Of a DNA stretch of 5,182 nucleotides, positions 1 through 5,182 are shown piece by piece (the first letter of the stretch is position 1; every line of letters begins with the position of its first letter). Both the position numbers and the translations under genes were made by a program. The stretch is from Bacteriovoracaceae bacterium UBA2394 (GTDB lineage Bacteria; Bdellovibrionota; UBA2394). Below the pieces are notes generated by a model. The model was given only the letters and a program-made list of their open reading frames with translations. It was not told the DNA's origin and made no database searches. The stretch lies in the NCBI GenBank assembly GCA_002343335.1, contig DDSI01000142.1, positions 1-5,182 on the forward strand, written 5' to 3'.

Positions 1-1165
1 TCCGATACACTATGTGACTCGCTCCATTTCAAGGGACGAGCTCTCTGCACTTTATTCTGCAGCGGATATTTTAATCGTCTCCTCCACTCGGGATGGAATG
101 AATTTGGTGAGCTTTGAATATTCACTATTTCGATCCGAAAAGCCGGGAGTTTTGGTGCTAAGTGAATTCACGGGCGCCAGCCAAATTTTTCCGGAAGCTT
201 TACTGGTGAACCCTTGGGACATCGAAGGCATGGCCAAGACGCTTTGGGATGCTCTTCAAATGGAGGACGAAGAAAGAGCGCGTAAGAGTAAACAGAATCG
301 CGATCTGGTGTTTGAGTACACGTCGATCGAGTGGAGCCAGCGTATGATTGCCGATTTAGACCGGGCGATGAAGGCAGAACCTGGGTCGCCAAAGGAACTC
401 TCCGAAGAAATGAATTTGTTTCGCCAGCACTACGAAGAGAGTCAGCGAAGGGCGCTCTTTTTAGACTACGACGGGACACTTACTGAAATTGTCGAGCGGC
501 CCCACTTCGCCATTCCTTCTCCGGAGTTAAAGGCGCTATTGCGCGACACGAGCGAGGATTCGAAAAACCAAGTTTATATTTTGAGCGGCAGAAGTGCGAA
601 GGATCTGGAGAAGTGGTTCGGTGATTTAAAGGGTATCAATCTCGTGGCCGAACATGGATTTTTATATCGGGATCGAAATTCAGATATATGGAGAAAAACC
701 ATTCCATTTTCGACGAAGTGGAAATCGCGTGTGCGCGCCATCATGGAGGACTTCGTGCGGCGGGCTCCACATTCGTTTTTGGAGGAAAAGGAAGCCTGCT
801 TGGTATGGCATTATCGAGAAGTTGAACCGAGTCTTGGAGAGCGCATGGCCTATGAACTGAATGTCCACCTTGAGGAGTCATTGGCAAATGACCCCGTGGA
901 AGTGATTCTCGGAAAGCGGATTGTGGAAGTGCGGAGTGTGGGCGCCAACAAAGGTACTTTTTTGGGACTCAAATTGAGCGGATTTAAAGAGAGTGAGTCT
1001 CCCGGTTTCGTATTATGCGCGGGGGATGATCGCACGGATGAAGAAATGTTTTTAGCCGCTCCGAAAACCGCGTGGAGTCTAAAAGTCGGCGATGAGCCGA
1101 GCGCGGCGCGCTTTTCCGTGACTTCGCCTAAAGAATTTCGAAATATTCTTTCGTCGCTCGTTTAA
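1..1165 (+). CDS. otsAB: Bifunctional trehalose-6-phosphate synthase/trehalose-6-phosphate phosphatase (OtsA-OtsB fusion), 5' end missing
   Basis: The protein joins the C-terminal end of a GT20 trehalose-6-phosphate synthase (UDP-glucose + glucose-6-P to trehalose-6-P) to a complete HAD-type phosphatase that releases trehalose; both are cytoplasmic. The frame is already open at base 2 and the first codons (PIHYVTRSISRDEL) continue the synthase fold, so the GTG at 14 is internal and the gene runs off the left edge. Counting from that GTG, the synthase part shows RDGMNLVSFE (26-35, nucleotide-sugar binding) and LSEFTGAS (49-56). A linker of about 30 residues follows. The phosphatase part shows HAD motif I LFLDYDGTL (148-156; D151 and D153 are the expected nucleophile and acid), YILSGR (188-193), AEHG (212-215), GANKG with K313, and motif IV GDDRTDEEMF (337-346). 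All catalytic motifs visible are intact. It ends in TAA and is followed directly by a terminator. Fusions of this kind are known in bacteria and eukaryotes. The family call is firm. Confidence 0.95.
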   Translation, partial: PIHYVTRSISRDELSALYSAADILIVSSTRDGMNLVSFEYSLFRSEKPGVLVLSEFTGASQIFPEALLVNPWDIEGMAKTLWDALQMEDEERARKSKQNRDLVFEYTSIEWSQRMIADLDRAMKAEPGSPKELSEEMNLFRQHYEESQRRALFLDYDGTLTEIVERPHFAIPSPELKALLRDTSEDSKNQVYILSGRSAKDLEKWFGDLKGINLVAEHGFLYRDRNSDIWRKTIPFSTKWKSRVRAIMEDFVRRAPHSFLEEKEACLVWHYREVEPSLGERMAYELNVHLEESLANDPVEVILGKRIVEVRSVGANKGTFLGLKLSGFKESESPGFVLCAGDDRTDEEMFLAAPKTAWSLKVGDEPSAARFSVTSPKEFRNILSSLV

Positions 1166-1173
1166 ATAAAACG

Positions 1174-1206
1174 AAAAAAAACCTCCCCGGGGAAGGGAGG
1201 TTTTTT
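1174..1206. terminator. Bidirectional intrinsic terminator between convergent otsAB and the nucleotidyltransferase gene
   Basis: CCTCCC (1182-1187) pairs with GGGAGG (1195-1200) around a 7-base loop. The stem is extended by an A-tract on the left (1174-1181) pairing with six T on the right (1201-1206), giving a perfect 12-bp stem. Read on plus, the GC stem is followed by T6; read on minus, by T8. It can therefore stop transcripts of otsAB, which ends 8 bases upstream, and of the minus-strand gene, whose stop codon lies about 110 bases away. Confidence 0.9.
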
Positions 1207-1315
1207 ATGGGTCAATCTTCATTGAGGGGGGTGGGATCTTTGGGTGTGAGATCCTGAAGACTCTTTTTTTATAGGCGCATTTCTTAGGCGCTACATCAGA
1301 CCAAAGTAGTGAGTC

Positions 1316-2656
1316 TCAGCGATTAAGCGAGCCGTATTTTGCTTTAACAAATTCGATCGCCGCCATTCTTTCAAAGAGCCTCTGTTCCAGTTGCTCGGTT
1401 TCCACCGCATCTAAAATCTCTTTGAACTGCGGACCGGGCCGAAACCCCATTGAGATGAGATCGTTGCCATCGACGAGTTTAGGGGGTCGCAAAATATCGG
1501 GGGGCATGTTCGCTAGCGCGCTTTTGCAAAATTCGTAGAGTGTAAGATTCTGATGGCAGGCCATGCAATCAATGTAGTGCAGCTCCAAATGTTTTTCAAA
1601 ATGGGGACTTCGGAGCCAGCGCTTCAAAGTCGATGGACGCATCTGCGGAGCGTCCTTAAATTTCAAATGATCGCGGACGAGCTCGTGCACGCATTCGATC
1701 AAGTCGTTAGATGCCTTGAATCGTTTTAAAATCTGCACACTCATTTCGGCTCCGAGTTCGGCATGTCCGTTGAAGCGAATGCGGTCGCCCGGGGTGTGGC
1801 TAAAAGTCGGAGGCTTTGCAATGTCGTGAAGCAGCGCGGCCCAGCCAACTTCAGGACTTTTGCCCGCGCATTGTTTGAGGAGAAGCAGAGTGTGAACCCA
1901 AACATCACCTTCCGGGTGATGTTCAGGAGGTTGTTCGCAGCCCTTCATGGCGAGCGCTTCGGGAATGAGCTGCTCCAAAAGTCCGGAGCTCGCAAGGTCA
2001 TCCATGGCGAGATCGGCCCGCGCGCCGGTGAGAATCTTAGTCAGCTCCTCGTAAATTCTTTCCGCGGAAATTTTTCGAATGAGGGAGGCCTTCGATTGAA
2101 TTGCCGTCATGAGTGAAGGATCGATTTGAAAGCCAAACCGCGAGGAAAATCGGATTGCTCGCAGCATGCGGAGGTGATCTTCATCGATGCGAAGGTGGGG
2201 TTCGCCGATTGAGCGAAGAATTTTCGCTTTCAGATCTTTTTGGCCGCCCACCCAATCAAGCAATTTATCCTCGAGAGGATCGTAGAGCATCCCATTCACC
2301 GTGAAATCGCGGCGCTGCACATCTTCCTCTGCCGTTGCGCTGAGCACTTGAGCAGGGTGCCTCCCGTCGGCGATTCCGACATCCTTTCGAAACGTCGCAA
2401 CTTCCACATGAAAGGGATTTTCCTCGTGACTGGAGAGTACGAGTATGACGTTGAATGCTTCTCCCACGGGCACCGTGCGAGGAAAGAGCCGGCGCACGTC
2501 ATCCGGCAGAGCATTCGTGGCGACGTCGAAATCTTTGGGAGGAATCCCCATGAGTCGATCTCGCACACATCCGCCCGCGAAGACGGCTTCGAAGCCAGCG
2601 CTCTTCAGCGTTTTCACAACTTCGATGGCAAAAGTTTCGAGCTCAGCGTTCGACAC
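1316..2656 (-). CDS. cca: CCA tRNA nucleotidyltransferase / poly(A) polymerase family protein with HD domain
   Basis: Class II nucleotidyltransferase, which adds or repairs the 3'-CCA of tRNA from CTP and ATP, or in related enzymes adds poly(A). The 446 residues show, in order: GGCVRD (28-33), the metal-binding DFDVAT (42-47; D42, D44), RRDFTVNGMLYDP (115-127), and RMLRAIRFSSRFGF (163-176), the neck/template region that selects nucleotides. An HD phosphohydrolase domain follows, with EHHPEG (245-250), H255, LLHDIAKP (HD at 277-278), GHAELGA (297-303) and DH (329-330). The C-terminal segment DGNDLISMGFRPGP is typical of the family. The HD domain and the absence of a long basic tail favour a CCA-adding enzyme over an E. 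coli-type PcnB, but sequence alone does not separate the two activities. The start used is GTG at 2656, which has AGAAGAAGG only one base upstream, an unusually tight spacing. An ATG at 2690 is out of frame by one base (see findings). Stop is TGA. It is transcribed divergently from the next gene and converges on otsAB. Confidence 0.93.
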   Translation of the reverse strand: MSNAELETFAIEVVKTLKSAGFEAVFAGGCVRDRLMGIPPKDFDVATNALPDDVRRLFPRTVPVGEAFNVILVLSSHEENPFHVEVATFRKDVGIADGRHPAQVLSATAEEDVQRRDFTVNGMLYDPLEDKLLDWVGGQKDLKAKILRSIGEPHLRIDEDHLRMLRAIRFSSRFGFQIDPSLMTAIQSKASLIRKISAERIYEELTKILTGARADLAMDDLASSGLLEQLIPEALAMKGCEQPPEHHPEGDVWVHTLLLLKQCAGKSPEVGWAALLHDIAKPPTFSHTPGDRIRFNGHAELGAEMSVQILKRFKASNDLIECVHELVRDHLKFKDAPQMRPSTLKRWLRSPHFEKHLELHYIDCMACHQNLTLYEFCKSALANMPPDILRPPKLVDGNDLISMGFRPGPQFKEILDAVETEQLEQRLFERMAAIEFVKAKYGSLNR

Positions 2657-2690
2657 GCCTTCTTCTAGCGGAAACTTTTTTTGATTTCAT

Positions 2691-2792
2691 GGTCAATCGC
2701 GGAAAATTTCTGTTGCTAAAAAAGTCTCATGATCTCAATGTGATTTTCGCTTTCGGTCATTTGGGTTGGCGGAAAGTAAGGAGGGTTTGAGG
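2691..2792. promoter_or_regulatory. Divergent intergenic region expected to carry promoters for both flanking genes
   Basis: This is the only space from which both the minus-strand nucleotidyltransferase gene and the plus-strand orphan gene can be transcribed locally. Its left two thirds (about 2700-2750) are A/T-rich, while the part from 2761 on is rich in G and T on plus. I could not find a convincing -35/-10 pair with proper spacing on either strand. TTGCTA at 2713-2718 is a possible -35, but the sequence 17 bases later is a poor -10. Two imperfect TCTCA repeats (2725-2729, 2733-2737) are present and may be chance. The assignment rests on position, not on motifs. Confidence 0.4.
2778..2785 (+). 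promoter_or_regulatory. Strong Shine-Dalgarno site in front of the upstream reading frame
   Basis: AAGGAGGG is a near-perfect complement to the 16S rRNA 3' end and is the best ribosome-binding site in the window. It lies 7 bases before a TTG at 2793 but 81 bases before the TTG that starts the 392-residue protein. It thus points to translation starting at the short upstream frame. The annotated gene itself has only a GAGG at 2851-2854, 12 bases from its start, a weak and distant site. Confidence 0.55.
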
Positions 2793-2870
2793 TTGGAAGA
2801 CGTGACTGGTCAGGGTGTGTCTATGGTTGGTTTGGTTCATTTCCGAGGGCGAGGTACTAGCAGAAATTGA
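2793..2870 (+). CDS. Possible 25-codon leader/upstream ORF translationally coupled to the downstream gene
   Basis: The frame starts with TTG 7 bases after a strong AAGGAGGG site and runs 25 codons to TGA at 2868-2870. That stop overlaps the TTG start of the next gene (2867-2869) as TTGA, the arrangement typical of translational coupling. The peptide begins LEDVTGQGVSMVGLV and is not hydrophobic or signal-like; no family is recognised. The same frame is open back to 2733, with an earlier possible TTG at 2766, and contains an ATG at 2823. It could be a coupled leader peptide, a chance open frame, or the true N-terminal coding part of the downstream gene separated by a frameshift. Its short length makes it uncertain. 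Confidence 0.35.
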   Translation: MEDVTGQGVSMVGLVHFRGRGTSRN

Positions 2871-4045
2871 GAATTAATCGAGGGCGGGCTCTTGCCGTAA
2901 AGAGTCTTCTTTTGGTTTTGTTCGCGTGGAACGCTTGGGCGAAGGACACTGGTGCTATTACGCCTACGAAGCCACCGAAGGCCTCCGCACGCGTGGAGTA
3001 CGGCGACTCATTGAAGTCCGCGTGCCGTCTCGCGGTCACCACGATTGGCAACACCGTTCGAAATATTCATCCTATTGAGGGCGTGAAGAAAGGACTTCGA
3101 GCCATCTCGCTCTGGGTGTTCACTGCTCGAAGTGACGTGCCCATGGCCGGGGCGAAAAGACTCTTCTTTGATACAGAAGAAACGCCTCTTGTGAAAATCG
3201 AGCACTACTTAAAGCTCGTCTATAGCTCTAAGACGGTTGGAAAGAATAGGCCGGAAAGTTTAACGCATGATGAGTATAAGACGCTGCTCCATATGGTTCG
3301 GTCCGGAAAGTACGGGCTTTTTGATCCCGATGTCGCGCCCTTAAAATATGAGAAGAATGCCAACAGCGTCACTGTACACGACGCATTTGTAAAATTGCTG
3401 GAATATCGAGCGGCAGATTTGATGGCGACTGCCACGGATACCGACGTAAGGGTGATCAGCCAAAAAGTGGTGAAACCATATTGGTGGACCAAAAACACGG
3501 CGATCGGGCTTTCCCTCGCGCTGGCGGCATCAATTTTTATTCAGCTTTCAGGGCGAGGATTCACCGCGGCGACATACACACTGGATTCCTGGATTTCACG
3601 TTCTAGTTTTTTGGCGAAGAATGCACTTCTGGGTCAGGGAAGTGGGGAAGTGCCATCGGCCTACGGAATCACGCCTGATTTACAGGCGGGGGATCGTCAA
3701 TATGTCGATATGAACGCGACTTATTTGGTGCAGGTGCAGGAGGCGACGGATCGTCTTACGAAGTTACTGATGGTTGTTCAGCAGACTCGCGTAGAACTGG
3801 CAAAAGCGAAGGTGGAAAATAATCCCGCGGCGATTAAGTTGCAGCTCCGCTTAATGCTGGAACAAGAGTCGCTGTACGGAGAAGTCATTCGGGGGATTTA
3901 CGGCAAGTCGATCAAGCAGCTCATCGATCAAACGTTGCTCGAGTACGATCCTACTGGGGAAATTCGGGCAGATATTACGGCAGAGGGTAAGCCTACGACG
4001 ACAGCGCCGACCAGCGTTCCTAGCACCCAGGCTTCGGGAAGCTAA
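2867..4045 (+). CDS. Hypothetical secreted or membrane protein with signal peptide, one internal transmembrane segment and coiled-coil-like C-terminal half
   Basis: I do not recognise a family for these 392 residues. The N-terminus is a clear Sec signal peptide: basic n-region (R2, R5, R7, K12), hydrophobic core SLLLVLFAW (13-21), and an AWA cleavage site at 23-25. There is no lipobox cysteine. The region to about residue 200 is a soluble mixed domain with one cysteine (C53) and conserved-looking stretches such as KRLFFDTEETPLVKIEHYLK (97-116). A hydrophobic segment of about 18-20 residues (209-228) follows the aromatic/basic PYWWTKN. Residues about 282-350 are heptad-like and helical, rich in Q, E, K, R, L and V. 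The tail (374-392) is Thr/Pro/Ser/Ala-rich and probably disordered. The start chosen is TTG at 2867: it gives the full signal peptide and a stop lies just upstream in frame (TAG 2858). Its own ribosome site is weak, but it overlaps the stop of an upstream frame. It converges on coaBC with a 15-bp gap. Likely envelope located; function unknown. Confidence 0.85.
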   Translation: MRINRGRALAVKSLLLVLFAWNAWAKDTGAITPTKPPKASARVEYGDSLKSACRLAVTTIGNTVRNIHPIEGVKKGLRAISLWVFTARSDVPMAGAKRLFFDTEETPLVKIEHYLKLVYSSKTVGKNRPESLTHDEYKTLLHMVRSGKYGLFDPDVAPLKYEKNANSVTVHDAFVKLLEYRAADLMATATDTDVRVISQKVVKPYWWTKNTAIGLSLALAASIFIQLSGRGFTAATYTLDSWISRSSFLAKNALLGQGSGEVPSAYGITPDLQAGDRQYVDMNATYLVQVQEATDRLTKLLMVVQQTRVELAKAKVENNPAAIKLQLRLMLEQESLYGEVIRGIYGKSIKQLIDQTLLEYDPTGEIRADITAEGKPTTTAPTSVPSTQASGS

Positions 4046-4060
4046 GCTCTAAAGATGGAA

Positions 4061-5182
4061 TTACAAATGAGATTCTAAAAGTTCACGGAGCCGGCGAGCG
4101 ATCGCCGGTTTTCCTTTGATGGTTTCAAAGGCATTCGCGGAGCGCGCCCAGATGTGAGCCTCATGCTCGGTGCTAGTTCCATCCTTGCGATGCACATCTT
4201 CCAATCGATTTCCCACGACGAACTGGCACTGCGCCTCCAAAGCCCAGTGGGTAATCTTCTTTTTAAGCTCTTCCACGGAGAGCTGACTCTCTAGTTTAAA
4301 GCCCACCTTGGTTTCGAAGCGGTAGTCGAGAGCTGCATGCACCTTCGGGGCTGGCTGTAACTGAATAGAAAGAGAATCTTTCGAGCTGGTTTTACCATTT
4401 CGCGGATTGGCCACTTCAAAATCCAGCACCGCGGCGGAAAAAATTCCAATCGAGGGACGGCTTCTCTGACACACGAGCTGAAGGGCCGCGAGCATTTCCG
4501 AGTTCGTAGAAACTTTTTGAATCTCGATGGGTGAGTGGGGAGCTGCCACCGAGGTATCTCCGCAGATCGCATGCACATTCGCTCCGGCGCGATACAACTC
4601 ATCGGCAATCGCAAACCCAAGCGCGCCCGACGAGGAATTGCCCAAGTGCCGCACATCATCCACGGGGGAGCGCGTGGCGCCGAGAGTGATTGCCACCGAC
4701 TTGCCGCCCAGTTTTCCCGCAGCGTTTAGCGCGTGAGAAACCCGCGCCACCATTTCCTCAAACGCCATCATCTTGGCTTTACCTTCATTCACCTGCGTTT
4801 CAAAAATCGTGACATGAGAAATTGCACGGAGGGCTTCCAAGTTTCGCGCGTAGGCCGGGTTGCCCTGCAAACTGAGGTGCATGGACGGCGCAAAGAAAAC
4901 GGGAATGCGGCTGATTGCGGATTGCACGAGAGTCGCAGCAGCGGAATCCGCCAGGCCGAGGGCAATCTTCGACATGAAATCTAAACTACAGGGTGCAATG
5001 ATGACAGCATCGGCATGGGTGATGTGCTCGGCAGCGCCGGAGAGGTCTGTGAGCACGGGATTTTTCGCCGCCCACTCCAGAGATTTGGGACTCACGAAGG
5101 TTGTCGCCGACGGCGTCATCGACACGCGCACGTCCGCGCCGTAACGGCGGAGTTCGCGGATGAGCTTTACGCATTCCACTGC
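4061..5182 (-). CDS. coaBC: CoaBC-type phosphopantothenoylcysteine synthetase/decarboxylase with atypical CoaC active site, 5' end missing
   Basis: CoaBC makes 4'-phosphopantetheine for coenzyme A: CoaB ligates cysteine to 4'-phosphopantothenate and CoaC, an FMN protein, decarboxylates the product. The frame is open to the right edge. The first residues (AVECVKLIRELRRYGADVRV) match the family just after the usual GGIAA loop, so only about 15-20 N-terminal residues are missing and the GTG at 5179 is internal. Numbering from it, the CoaC half (1 to about 150) keeps the fold and a His (EHITHAD, H52). It has PSMHLSLQ (98-105) where the family has PxMNxxMW, and it lacks the LACG cysteine flap near 128-138. 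The CoaB half (about 160-372) keeps GATRSPVDDVRHLGNSSSG (167-185, N181), AAVLDF (249-254), lysines K263 and K267 near the expected catalytic Lys, FKLES (294-298) and VVGNRLED (321-328). Synthetase activity is plausible; decarboxylase activity is doubtful. It ends with TAA, 15 bp from the convergent gene. The family is certain; present-day catalytic function is less so. Confidence 0.88.
   Translation of the reverse strand, partial: AVECVKLIRELRRYGADVRVSMTPSATTFVSPKSLEWAAKNPVLTDLSGAAEHITHADAVIIAPCSLDFMSKIALGLADSAAATLVQSAISRIPVFFAPSMHLSLQGNPAYARNLEALRAISHVTIFETQVNEGKAKMMAFEEMVARVSHALNAAGKLGGKSVAITLGATRSPVDDVRHLGNSSSGALGFAIADELYRAGANVHAICGDTSVAAPHSPIEIQKVSTNSEMLAALQLVCQRSRPSIGIFSAAVLDFEVANPRNGKTSSKDSLSIQLQPAPKVHAALDYRFETKVGFKLESQLSVEELKKKITHWALEAQCQFVVGNRLEDVHRKDGTSTEHEAHIWARSANAFETIKGKPAIARRLRELLESHL
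4091..4112 (+). terminator. Intrinsic terminator for the orphan gene, embedded in the 3' coding end of coaBC
   Basis: CCGGCGA (4091-4097) and TCGCCGG (4102-4108) form a perfect 7-bp GC-rich stem closed by a GCGA (GNRA-type) tetraloop, followed by TTTTCCTTT. It lies 46 bases after the TAA of the plus-strand gene and within codons of the convergent minus-strand coaBC. On minus the hairpin is followed by G/C-rich sequence, so it should act on plus only. Confidence 0.75.

Noticed and set aside
1234..1270. Hairpin GGATCT/AGATCC followed by a T7 run as a second plus-strand terminator
   Set aside because: The stem is only 6 bp with a 9-base loop, and the T-run begins about 9 bases after the stem, too far for an intrinsic terminator; a much better one lies upstream.
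1763..2668. Plus-strand open frames (for example 1763-2116 and 2240-2668) opposite the nucleotidyltransferase gene
   Set aside because: They lie wholly or almost wholly antisense to a gene with intact catalytic motifs, show no recognisable domain, and have arginine- and histidine-rich compositions typical of frame shadows.
2815..2877. Another short frame (GTG 2815 to TAA 2875-2877) with a hydrophobic start, MCLWLVWFI
   Set aside because: It has no suitably placed Shine-Dalgarno site and overlaps the better supported upstream frame; probably chance.
2867..2950. Lipoprotein signal in the orphan protein
   Set aside because: There is no cysteine after the hydrophobic core; the AWA motif indicates signal peptidase I instead.
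3689..3757. Repeated GGATCGTC octamer inside the orphan gene
   Set aside because: Only two copies within coding sequence, with no symmetry or regular spacing; consistent with chance.
4291..5174. Several open frames of 60-120 codons on both strands within coaBC
   Set aside because: All overlap the conserved CoaBC coding frame; their translations show no motif and no proper ribosome-binding context.
1..5182. Mobile element, CRISPR array, tRNA/rRNA, phage or defence system
   Set aside because: No terminal inverted repeats, transposase motifs, regularly spaced repeats or tRNA-like folds were found; the recognised genes are housekeeping functions.

Overview
The window holds four protein-coding genes on alternating strands (+, -, +, -), so no two neighbours can share an operon inside it. 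It looks like ordinary bacterial chromosome of roughly balanced base composition, with short intergenic gaps, GTG and TTG starts, and intrinsic terminators. The third gene has a Sec signal peptide and a membrane segment. Taxonomy cannot be fixed from the sequence. A free-living Gram-negative bacterium, possibly of a Bdellovibrionota or delta-proteobacterial type, is a tentative guess based on gene flavour only.

Left part (1-1315): the 3' portion of a fused trehalose-6-phosphate synthase/phosphatase gene runs off the left edge and ends at 1165. It is followed by a perfect A-tract/T-tract hairpin (1174-1206) that can terminate transcription from both sides. Middle (1316-2656, minus): a complete tRNA nucleotidyltransferase of the CCA-adding/poly(A) polymerase superfamily with an HD domain. 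Its start is ambiguous, because an ATG 34 bases upstream is out of frame by exactly one base across a run of seven A.

Right part: a divergent intergenic region of about 100 bp contains a strong ribosome-binding site. That site sits not in front of the next annotated gene but in front of a 25-codon upstream reading frame. The upstream frame ends in a TTGA stop/start overlap with a 392-residue secreted or membrane protein of unknown family (2867-4045). That gene converges, 15 bp apart, on a minus-strand coaBC-type gene (4061 to the right edge). The plus-strand terminator for the unknown gene lies inside the 3' coding end of coaBC.

Functionally the genes are unrelated housekeeping or stress functions: trehalose synthesis, tRNA 3'-end maturation and coenzyme A synthesis, plus one orphan envelope protein. 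The most unusual observation is that the CoaC (decarboxylase) half of the CoaBC protein lacks the Asn and Cys that are nearly invariant in its family, while its CoaB half keeps recognisable synthetase motifs. I see no mobile element, CRISPR array, phage gene or RNA gene.
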